This document shows positions 35,972 to 46,700 of a stretch of DNA of 64,000 bases, in pieces. The position numbers and the translations under genes were made by a program. Source of the DNA: Acanthosepion esculentum (lineage: Eukaryota > Mollusca > Cephalopoda > Sepiida > Sepiidae); contig OZ038479.1 in assembly GCA_964036315.1 (NCBI GenBank), positions 55,363,746 through 55,427,745 on the forward strand, given 5' to 3'. Below the pieces are notes generated by a model. It ran no database searches. It was not told where the DNA came from and was given only the letters and a program-made list of their open reading frames with translations. The number at the start of each line of letters is the position of its first letter. Within the stretch, counting starts at the first letter, position 1.

Positions 35972-37328
35972 CACATTATTTGAGTAAAAATAGAAAATTT
36001 AAAGTTAAATTAATCTGATTTGGAATAAATATTACTTACTTATATCATAAAAAAGTAATATACAACCATTTGTTATTGATTGGCCCTGTTTATCTGAGGC
36101 GATGATTGATGGGCGATTGAGTGACAAAACGATGACAGCTAGTATGGCTGACTTGAATCGACATAAAATTTGCGAAATCTAAGTGAACGCATTTTTTTTG
36201 TTTGTTTTTAACTATCTAGTAATTTTTTAAAATGAACATATTTTCTGCAATCATCTCATAATTTATTGATTTTTATTTACCTTTCGAAGATGCTTTATGC
36301 AAAAATAAACAAAAATTAAGATACTATAAAATTTTCTTAAATTCTCTGTAAAGAGACAAAATTCTTAGATCACGTGACCTTTTCATATTAATGTCACGTT
36401 TAGACTTTCATTGATGAACAAATTAAGAAAAAAAAATAATAATAATTTTAAAAATAGAATAGCGTAACTACGTTTATTAATTTTTTTCAATTTTGGATTC
36501 GTAAACGTTTCTTCTTAATTACTATATCACATCCAGGAAATAGCCCAATACAGAATTTTACTCGATTTTAAGATATTATAAATTATTATAATTAAAATTT
36601 TTTTAAAAATGAAAAATTTTTTTAAAAATGAAAAATTTTTTGTCAAAATTAATTATTCATCAGAAAAATTTTAGTTCTTCAGACAATAGTGTCCTTAATA
36701 TAACTTACAAAAACATTTAATAGCTTTTCTAATTAAATAATGTCATAGTTTTATTGCATTCATTATTTTTCCAATTCAGAGCAGATTTTCAGTTAGAATA
36801 ATGCAAGTTTGAAAAAGGATTAGATGATTTACATTCTCCAAGAAGTAAACTACTTTTAACAAATTAAAAAAATTCAGGAAATAGAAAGTTTTTTTGTGAA
36901 ATTTCATGAAATTAAGTAAGTGAGGGATAATATATGTAACCAAAAAATTTTTTTACAAAAATTTTCTAAGAAAATTTTCAAAAATAATTTCATTCATTTG
37001 TGAATAAGTCCTGAAAATTTCATTAAAATCGGACAATTATTTGATTTTTACAAGAATTTCCAAATCAATGTGTTTTCAATGGAAAAAAATCACAAAAAAG
37101 TCAATGAAATTATTATGCCACCCTGATGACGTAAAGAAAACGAAGGTTTTAACCAAAATTTCGAACATTTTAGAAAGGATTAAAAATTTTAAAAAAATAA
37201 TAAAAAAATACCTTGGTCTTTCATCTTAATAATAACAAACATTTTGACAATAATATTTTATTTTTATTAAGTTTGTTGCCTTTTTCTTTACACTATGCTG
37301 TTTTCCCACAAAAAAGTGGAGGTACCTA
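35640..37328. mobile_element. AT-rich terminal-inverted-repeat element, copy C, inside BEL/Pao RT
   Basis: Ends are taggcactgccacttttt at 35640 and the inverted aaaaagtggaggtaccta ending at 37328; 15 of 18 positions match. A (TA)n tract of 55 bp lies at 35915-35969. Orientation is opposite to copies A and B. The right flank is not obviously the immediate continuation of the interrupted RT. Confidence 0.55.
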
Positions 37329-38160
37329 TGGACCTTTGGGTAAAGAGGCCGAAGTGGCTATCCATCCAACCTATAGGCAAGCCAGTCAGTGGCTTAAATT
37401 GTTTCAGTTTGGAAAACAAGAGAGTTATTCAATCAGCTGTGATTTTTTTTTGTTCACTTACCAAAAAATTAGGATCTGTAATGAAATTTGAAAGATATTT
37501 TATGAATTTTATGAGCTGAACTAGGCAAAACTGTTGTTATTGTTCTGCTCCAATAAGTACATGTTGCCGGGAATATCAGAAGAAGATAAGATTCATCCCA
37601 AGAAGACAAGAATAGATTTTTTTTAAGGGAATTCAATTAGTTTGCTATCGTTACTGTTCCCTTATTTTTTGATTTAATGCCTCTTCCTTTATCTTGAACT
37701 ATATACTAAAGCATCACGCTGCGAGATACCCTGATGATGCGTGTATTCATAAGCTCAACAATCATTTTTAGGTGGACAAAAATTAGAATCTGTGATGAAA
37801 TTTGAAAGATATTCTCTCGATAAATATTTGTGACATCGTGTGTAATATAATTCATTAATAAATTCGGACATTTTGTTCTCAACTGCAGGAAGCATGCCTG
37901 GCTTCATATGATAAAAAACAATGCAGCAGCAAGCCTTCGTGGAAAAAAGAGAATATCTCTCGAACCCAATAAAGGATAATATTCCTGGATTAGTAAAATA
38001 AAATTGAATTGGTTCTGCGATGATCAGGGTATTGTCCATTAAAGAGAAAGGATAGATAAATGTGATATGGATGATTACAAAATGGCTTCTTTGCAAAAAA
38101 AAAACAAAAAAAAAACACCCTCTGACTAGACTATCTATTAATCCTTGATTTTCACACTAA
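37329..38160 (+). pseudogene. BEL/Pao pol remnant, reverse-transcriptase copy 2
   Basis: Sequence 37530-37700 repeats 35430-35640 (gttctgctccaataagta ... tatcttgaactat) and then continues with ARYPDDACIHKLNN, the next part of the RT palm. A further internal repeat (gatgaaatttgaaagatatt) occurs at about 37480 and 37795. Frames are broken throughout. Confidence 0.55.
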
Positions 38161-38199
38161 ATGCAACAATCAGGGTATTGCCTGCACTCTGAGTAAATT

Positions 38200-39600
38200 A
38201 CTGCTTTCAGGATTATGAATTTCCCAGGCCGTTAAAATTGTTATTTCGGATGTGTTTCTGATACGCTGTCCGGAAAGTCTCGAGTGCGCACAAAGGCGGT
38301 GACAGAATTGTTACGACGTTGGCTCAGCACAATCAAGGAACTGGTGGGGGAATATAAACTGACTGTTGACATAGAGCCTGTCAGATCCCATGCAAACTGA
38401 GCCAATCAGCTCACCAGAGTGCCTCAACATTGGCTATGTGCGGTTCAGAAAGAAACGAAACCAGTGCACATCACATCTATGGAACAGTGACGTAGTGGGC
38501 TTCCCGGTGTGAAGTTCACCTTGTACTTTGTATGACGGATCCACCCTGAGGTCTCAAAGGCAGCTTTTGGGCAGAGGTTGGAGAGTGAAAAATGTGCCAA
38601 TCCATTGACCCGGTGACGGTGCATTGGAAGCTGGACAGTTGGATGTGTGTGAGAATTGGAGCAGAGTGGGAATGGACATAACCCATTATGAAGGCTGGGG
38701 TTACCTGACGCTGACTGACTGTGGCCCTAGTCGATTTTCTATCTGGTGACTGTTACCACATCAGGATGCTGCCAACAACTGGAATCACTATTCTGCGAAA
38801 GAGGGCCAACTGCTGAACTGCTCATTGACACCATTTTGTGGGGAGATATTCGCGAGGTTTGCTGAGAGCTGGAGCATTCAGCTTAGATTCTGGTGTGCCT
38901 ATCAACCACCAGGGAATGGCATCATGGAAAGATGTCATTGCACCATCAAGCATATCACTGCTCAGTTGAGATGTTCCATTATGGAGGCATTATATTGGTA
39001 TAATGTGATGCCAAAAGACGATGTAACAGCTTCGTCGGTACCTGCTAATACTATACAAAACTATCAAGCCCACATAAAGGGTGTCGATATTGCACTACCA
39101 ATTGAACACACAGATGCTAAAATCTACAGAGTGGGAGATGCGGTATGGGTAAAGACCCCACATGATCGATGTTCGACGCAATTCAAAAAAGTAACAGTAA
39201 CACGGGTCTACAGCCCACATTCAGTTTTCATCAATGGAACACCAAGCCATATTGGAGACCTCTGGTCATGTTAGAGATCTGCATCATTGGAAGATGACGG
39301 CAGTGATAAGTTGTCTGAAAGCGACTCAGATTCGCTACTGTTCTTCAATGTGGGGTCAGATTATTCATCTACGGAACCAGTGGAAACAGATACTGGAGAC
39401 AATGATGATAATGCCAATAATGACAGAGACCAAGTGAGAATAAATGCAGAAGAGACGTGTGGTGCCTGTCCACTTTTACGTGGAAGCACTCAACGAAGGT
39501 GATCGCCATCTCCATGTCATTTATGTGATTAGGAGATCACAGAGTAGTGTAGAAGAGAAGATGACTTACCTCATGTAGCAAAGCAAGCACGTATATGCTT
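38200..39600 (+). pseudogene. Ty3-like pol remnant: RNase H end and integrase
   Basis: An RNase H-like end (LLRRWLSTIKELVGEY near 38310) is followed by a zinc-binding remnant, an integrase core block (VGMDITHYEGW, LTDCGPSRFSIW near 38670-38750) and a long open frame 38825-39274. That frame holds the C-terminal part of the core (GNGIMERCHCTIKHI) and a C-terminal binding segment (YRVGDAVWVKTPHDRCSTQF). An acidic serine-rich tail continues to about 39500. Stops and frame shifts in the core make it non-functional. The LTR that should follow is not recognised. Confidence 0.75.
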
Positions 39601-41394
39601 CGCATGCAAAACGAGTGAAGGAAAGGAAAGGAAAAAATATGGCTGCCCTGACAGCATAATTTAAGAAAGACAAGATCTCAGAGTTAGAAGAATTCGTGAG
39701 AGTGGGTGAATGTATGCAAATATTTTTGCAAGATCAGCTGGGTATAAAAATCCCGACACAAGAGAGTACAGACAGTTTTGGTTCTTGAAAGTGGTGTATA
39801 GAAAGACTTGTCAGTTGGAAAGGGATTACTTGGACCAGTTTCACACATTAACTCCCCTCTAACCTTTAACAAATTTACAGTAATCTCATGAAAATGCTTG
39901 TGGAGAAAATGTTAGAGAATTATGCAGTAAAACTGAAATCTTTTTTTTCTACTTACCTGTAAAATCTGTAAATTCATGCATATTGACACCAAATAATTTT
40001 TTTTTTTATTAAAATATCTTTTAATGATAAAATATACTTTAGTAAAATTAGCTGATTTAAATTTTAATTTGCATGGAAACAAATAATTCTTTTTTATCGT
40101 AAAATTTCCCAGAAAACCATTTCTTAATGACTTTGGAATGGACATATTCCTCAAAGGTCATTTATTTCCCAGACAAAGAAAGGTCATGAATATGTTATCA
40201 AAAAACATGCAATAAATTAATGCCAGATTTTCTTATATACTTCCACCTACAGCTAGTACACTTCTCTCAGATTTCTCCATTCATTGTGAATTACTGCTAG
40301 ACGATGTTTCCTTCTGAAAGACCATCAGCCATGCTATATAAAAAGCTCAATAATTCTTTACTCTTTATGTATTTTTTAATTCCTGAATTTGTTATCATTA
40401 AACCAATTGTTAGATATCAACAGTTTGTTGATTTGTGTTTAAAATTGATTTTCAGCAAAACATGTTTATGCAGCTGCAAAGATTTCACACCACAAATCTT
40501 TGTAGAATCATCATCACCACTACCACTGCATGTAAGAATTTATTATGTTCCAGTATGAGGATATCAACATGTGCTTTACTGAAAATCAAAAACAACATCC
40601 AGAATACTACAGTCTTGTGCACTTCTAAGTTTCATGAAAGTATATAGATTAAAATAATTGCATTCTTAAACGACTGGTTATATAGGACTATAATGTTTTT
40701 ATGGACAAAATAAAAGTAAAAGACCCAAAGTGAATGCAGTCAACTTTATCAATTCTGCTCATTGTTTTCATTAGTAGCAACTCTATTATTTTAATACATA
40801 TTCTTAAACTGAAAATAATTTTAATAAAATCACATTGGATGAAATGTGTAAGAAAATAGCAAAAAGAATAAAGGCAATGAATTAAACACAGTAACATTTA
40901 ACTAAAATAAGAAATGACTACCTCTAATGTATTAAGAATAAAATTATTTATGTTGCTAAGTTTAAAAAAAGCATAAAAACGACTATATTCTTAAGTTATT
41001 TGGTTTATAAAATTAAAAATAGTTTATTTTTAAAAATAAATACCAATCTCTTGATTATTGCAGTGCTGGTATTCCGTATTGCTTTACTTAATATTTTTAA
41101 GTTTTTGACATGTCAGGAGTGTCATTATACAGTCTTATTTATAACGTCTAATCCCGCAGGCTATTGAATAACAGTTACTTTTATTAATTTTTAAGTAAAA
41201 ATAAAACAATCATTTTACAGAATTCTGTTAATTAATCCTTACATTTACAAAATTACTTTCAAACATATCACTCAGGAAAATTATGAAAGGTTTTAAATTT
41301 AAACTTTGAATTTTTCCTCCATTATAGGGGGTGTGGTAAGTGTCATACTTTAGTGTCATATATATATATATATATATGTATGTGCATTTTTGAC
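39601..41394. other. Intergenic, no gene seen
   Basis: AT-rich DNA without credible coding frames; the frames around 39684-40897 have no coding character. A (TA)n tract is at about 41358-41378. Confidence 0.4.
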
Positions 41395-41839
41395 AATATA
41401 TATACAAATATGCTTATTTACTATTGTTCTGTCTTCTTTTCAATAATCAGTTGCTTGTTATATTAAATGTTACAAGACATGTGAAACTAAAAACATCCAA
41501 AATATGAAAATAACATCATGATGTTTGAATCTACCTGATAAAAATTAACAATTGTACAGCAATTACAATTATATTCATTGCGGGAAATAAAGGAAGAGTT
41601 CATGGCCAGAAAGTAAGAAATATGCAAAATAAAATCAGTGAGCAGAGTTTAAATATTGACTGAGATAATTTGTGTTCACTTCACACCAATATATCAAATG
41701 TTTTAATAAATGTTATTAAAAGAACGCGAAAAGGAATGTCCCTAATATTTGGGACATATAAAATAAATCTAACCTCCATGAAATTAATATAATATTATTT
41801 TCTCTGGTGAATTCATTATATTTGGAATTTTAAAAAAAT

Positions 41840-42165
41840 CCATAACAGTTGCAAAATGTCATACATACACTTCTCAACAGTGTGTGTTTGCATATGTGGG
41901 GAAATGCAGACCCCAACATTTGACACAGATATGCCTACTTTTCTATATTGGATTGTATGCAGATCAACAAAGTTGATATCTCTGAAAATGCAGATGTGCA
42001 AATTTGGAAATAAAGATGTTTCTCTCTGGTAGAGATTTCAATATGATGCAGGATATTTGGCTTTTCTAGAAATACAAATGCATAAATTTCACAAGAATAT
42101 GTTTTCTAGACGGTGCATGCTTCAAATGTGACCTGCAAAAATGCAGATCCACAAACTTTACAAGA
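41840..42165 (-). pseudogene. Decayed C-terminal fingers of gene 4
   Basis: Minus-strand finger remnants with frame breaks follow gene 4's stop: a CKVCGSAF block just after 42166 and further pieces to about 41870. They correspond to the decayed fingers below gene 3 (23880-24793). Confidence 0.65.
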
Positions 42166-43371
42166 TCATAGTTTCTCCTCAGTGTGTATTCGCATATGGC
42201 GGTTCAAATTTGACTTACATGAAAAAGAAGATGCACAAACTTCACAAGAATGTGGTTTCTCTCCAGTATGTGTTCGCATATGGTGCTTCAAATGAGACCA
42301 CTGCAAAAATGCAGATCCACAAACTTCGCAAGAATATGGTTTCTCTCCAGTGTGTGTTCGCATATGGCGAGCCCAGGATGATTTATATGAAAATGCTGAT
42401 CCACAAACTTCACAAGAATATAGTTTCTCACCAGTGTGTGTTCGCATATGATACTTCAAATATGATTTATCTGAAAATTCAGATCCACAAACTTCACAAG
42501 AATGTGGTTTCTCCTCAGTGTGTATTCGCATATGGTGGTTCAAATTTGACTTGCATGAAAAAGCAGATGCACAAACTTTACAAGAATGTGGTTTCTCTCC
42601 AGTATGTGTTCGTATATGGTGCTTCAAATGTGACCTCTGCGAAAATGCAGATCCACAAACTTCACAAGAATATGGTTTCTCTCCAGTATGTGTTTGCCAA
42701 TGTTGCTTCAAATGTGACCTCTGCAAAAATGCAGATCCACAAACTTCACAAGAATATGGTTTCTCTCCAGTGTGTGTTCGCATATGGCAAGCCCACGATG
42801 ATTTATATGAAAATGCTGATCCACAAACTTCACAAGAATATAGTTTCTCACCAGTGTGTATTCGCATATGATACTTCAAATATGACTTATCTGCAAATTC
42901 GGATCCACAAACTTCACAAGAATGTGGTTTCTTTCCAGTGTGTGTTTGCATATGGCGCTTTAAATGTGATTCCCGTGAAAATTCAGATCCACAAACTTCA
43001 CAAGAATATGGTTTCTCTCCAGTGTGTGTTCGCATATGGCATTTCAAATTTGACTTAGATGAAAAAGTAGATCCACAAACTTCACAAGAATACGTTTTCT
43101 CTCTAGTGTGTGTTTGCATATGGCGCTTCAAATGTAACTTTCCAGAAAAGACAGAACCACAAACTTCACAAGAATGTGATTTCTCTCCAGTGTGTGTTTG
43201 CATATGACGCTTTAAATGTGATTCATGTGAAAATGCAGACCCACAAACTTCACAAGGATATGGTTTCTCCCCAGTGTGTGTTCGTATATGGCATTCTAAA
43301 TATGACTTATATGAAAATGCTGATCCACAAACTTCACATGAATGTGGTTTCTTTCCAGCGCATTTTTGCAT
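42166..43371 (-). CDS. C2H2 zinc-finger protein, 14 fingers (gene 4, subfamily B)
   Basis: The 401-residue product has an 8-residue lead (MQKCAGKK, a finger-tail remnant) and 14 uninterrupted 28-residue C2H2 fingers of the form PYSCEVCGSAFSxKSxLKxH with TGEK or TEEK linkers. The ATG at 43371 follows an in-frame TGA three codons upstream. The TGA stop at 42166 falls at the start of what was a fifteenth finger. Fingers 6, 7, 9 and 10 are near-copies of 11, 12, 13 and 14; finger 8 is extra. Contact residues at -1, 2, 3 and 6 differ between fingers (for example R,S,H,R in finger 5, C,S,N,H in finger 10), while the scaffold is almost constant. No effector domain is present. It is the most intact gene of the cluster and probably a nuclear DNA-binding protein. 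Confidence 0.9.
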   Translation of the reverse strand: MQKCAGKKPHSCEVCGSAFSYKSYLECHIRTHTGEKPYPCEVCGSAFSHESHLKRHMQTHTGEKSHSCEVCGSVFSGKLHLKRHMQTHTREKTYSCEVCGSTFSSKSNLKCHMRTHTGEKPYSCEVCGSEFSRESHLKRHMQTHTGKKPHSCEVCGSEFADKSYLKYHMRIHTGEKLYSCEVCGSAFSYKSSWACHMRTHTGEKPYSCEVCGSAFLQRSHLKQHWQTHTGEKPYSCEVCGSAFSQRSHLKHHIRTHTGEKPHSCKVCASAFSCKSNLNHHMRIHTEEKPHSCEVCGSEFSDKSYLKYHMRTHTGEKLYSCEVCGSAFSYKSSWARHMRTHTGEKPYSCEVCGSAFLQWSHLKHHMRTHTGEKPHSCEVCASSFSCKSNLNRHMRIHTEEKL

Positions 43372-43723
43372 ATTGATTCAAATCTGATTTTCGTTAAAAA
43401 TGCATAATCACCAAATCCACCAGAATATGGTTAGTTTCTTGTCTTTCTATATGGCACCATAAATCCAAGTCAAAGGTTTTCATATTTCACAGATACATGT
43501 TTTATCTTTTTACTCATATGTATGACCAACGAAGTCTGTGATTTCTTGCCAGTTAATGTGATGATTTTGAAAATATAGATGCACAGCTATTACATGATGA
43601 TTGTGGCATATATTTCACTGTTTTTCATGGACAGTCAAAAGTTTTGTTTTCTTTGATTTTAATTTTCAAATAATAACAGTTCTTATGAATATTTCTATGA
43701 TTTTCTGTCCAGTAAAACACCTG
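43372..43723 (-). other. 5' UTR and splice acceptor of gene 4 array exon
   Basis: On the minus strand TTTTTCTTCACAG ends at 43721, giving an exon start at 43720, then GTGTTTTAC and the conserved ACAGAAAATCAT block. The same acceptor is found in psi-5 at 60940 and a variant in gene 3 at 25898. Confidence 0.6.
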
Positions 43724-46700
43724 TGAAGAAAAAGTAATGAGACATATTTTAACAGAAACAGAGTATAATACATGAAAGTTCATATTTCAACAGATACATT
43801 TAGCTATATATTAAGGCTAGTTGAGATTAGCACAGAGACAAAATAATGCAGCAGCCAGAAGAGTTCAAAAGAAAAACCAATGAGATCATTTTAAACAATT
43901 TCCTTTTGATGTGAAACACAATATGCAAGTCAATATTTTTCTGAAAGATTTTCAAATGTCTAAAATATTAGTCTTTACAGATTATTCTTTCCACTTGTAA
44001 ACAAACTCAGTGTTCACAGGATAAGCAGACAACAGCAGAGCAATTATGATATAAACATTCATTTAGACATGAATCTTGAAATGAGGCAAAAAGCATTAAA
44101 TTTAAAGCATACTGACCAAATAATGATTTGTTTTTTTTTCTTTAAGGGAGAGAGATTGAGGAATCAATTTCAAGTATCAAGCAATAAATTTTTTCACAAG
44201 TTCTATAAATCAAGATGGTGATTTCAATCTGGCAATTATTAGTTCGTTGATATGAATAAAAAAATTACAACTGGATATCAACACAATGAAAAGATCTTTG
44301 TGCCATTAATAAGAAAATTCTGATATTAAACTAATTTCTGTCAATTCTATAGAATGGAAAATGTTTTGAAAGAGATATTAGTAAAAGTTCTTTATTTTCA
44401 AATAATTATTATAATATGCACCAGAATATCTTTATGGAAAGAAGAAAAAACTGGCTTTTAAAATCTGATACAAATCAACTAAATATTGACTATGCATAAA
44501 ATTTCCAGTATTTACGAAATTAAAATTATTTACTGAAGTTTACATTTCAAGTTTTGCAAGATATTTCATTTGGTTATCAAATGAATTCATTTACTTAGAT
44601 CTCTGAAGAAATTCTGTTTAACTTTTATCAAACAAAATACTGTAGGATCTACATAATGAGTGATTCATATAATTCTGGAAAGAAAAGTTCATATAAATAT
44701 TGCCTTTTCTACAAACTGTTAATATTTTCACAAAAACATCTGATCATAAAAGTGTTTTAAAATTAAATGATAAATCATGTTAAGTGTGACTCTGCAGATA
44801 GCAGTGTTGAATTTACCTTCTGGTTTGACTGGCTGAAGTTGAGCCTTGTGGAAAACAAGTGGATGGATCAGGGTGGTGGGTGCCCAAGCCAGTATCCATA
44901 TAGTGAGTGGTCAGTGAAACAGTCAGGGAGGAAGGGAGTTTGTAAGAGTCCTTTTTCCATGATCAAAAGTTAGTGAGATACCAGAAGTTAATTTTCTCAA
45001 AGTCAAAGGAAGACATTGCTGATTAAGAAATTATATTTTTTTTTGCTACTTTCCAACCAGCATCTTGAAAAATATTTGTTGTTATTCTTTGTTGACATCG
45101 ATTATGGCCCTAATATTGAAACAAACCTGTGAACATAGCAAGCAACAGTTTGTATTTGCATACAGCTAACCTTAGATGTCAGCACAGCTTGTGCAGTGAT
45201 GACATGCAGAACGTCACAGAATTTCTTACTCTGAATAAATAAATATGAAAAAGGGAAAAATATTAAAAAGTACCTCACCAATTCTTTTACACATTCAGTC
45301 AGTTAAGTGTCATACATGATACACATTTTGGTGAACATGCCTCTTTCTATTCATTACTGACTAGGCAGATTTACCACAGTAAGTTGCCATTTCCTTCTGC
45401 AGTAGACTTATTACCAACCAAGGCTATTTAAACCATAGCATTACACATTACAATTATTATCTGACAGTTTTGTTCAGTACTGATGTGAAAATATTTAATT
45501 CAACTCAAGATCTTTTTCATTAATGTTAAATTGAAACTTAACTGAAAGACAAAAAATTGTTGATCCTTAATTTAGATTTACTTTTTCATTCAATGCTTGC
45601 TGAAGAAATGTTAGAAAATTACCAATAAATTCAAACTTTACTTCAGCTAACCTTCATCACACCAATTTTTTTCTAGAATTGTTGCCACTGCATTTTTTTT
45701 AGGGTCCAAAAACATGAACACCTACTGTTTTAAAATTGTTATAACTTTTTTTGTATTATGCATATAAATTGTAATTTTTGTACCCTAATAAACGAATAAA
45801 GGAGTAATAATTTGATAATGCATTACATTTTGCAAGCATGTTTTGCTGTTGAAAACAAAAAAATTGAAATGTTAAACAAATACATTAAAAATACAACATA
45901 CTTTTATTACTGCTTGTGGAGTTCTGGGGGTGCACTAAGAAGCAAAATCGCTAAAAGGCTTTCATTATATAAAAAAAAATGACATATTTCCTTGTGTTTA
46001 CATTTGAGAAGACACCAGCATTTGTTTGTTCTTTCTTTCACCTGATTCATGTTTATTTGTCTTACTGACAAATAAAGTTATTATTTTGTCGTTTATAAAT
46101 AGACAAAATAATCCACCTTCAGAAAGGCTAACAGTTATATTGATGGTTACCAGTAGCTTCCATAAAATTAGTCACCAATGGATGATAGTAGCCACTAGTG
46201 GTCATCATCACTTTCCTCCACTCCACGTCACTAGCGTGGTTATCATCTTCAACCACTTCACTGTCAATATCCACATGAGTAAAGCCTTAAAAATCATCAT
46301 TGGAGTGTTAATCAAAGAAAAACTCCCGAATAAAGGCTTTGTTGGATATTGATGCAGAAATTTTTGTTTACAAAAAATTAACGTGGGTTTAATCAGTTTT
46401 ACACCTCATGTAGAGTCTAGAAGAATTCAAAATGGCATTGGAAAATGGAAGTTTAGCCTTGTTCCAAAGCAGTAGTAGGCGATTTCCAGCTTAAAATACC
46501 AGAAATAACGGTTGACAAGTTTTTATTTATAGCAACCATCTCAAGGCAACAGAATGCTCCTAGAGTAGCAAAGGGAGAGAATTCTACAATGACAATAGTT
46601 GCCTGCAGTGTGGTAAAGGTTAATGTGCTTATTTTCTGATAATACTGTGGATGAACATCTGTTTTTACAAGAAAGTGGCACCTTTATTCACACACAAAAC

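Noticed and set aside
42141..43058. A 305-codon plus-strand open frame with a 28-residue repeat, and similar frames at 24585-25653, 59173-59635 and 59875-60288
   Set aside because: It is the antisense of the zinc-finger array. The 84-bp periodicity keeps reverse frames open and makes a repetitive pseudo-protein; codon content is dictated by the fingers.
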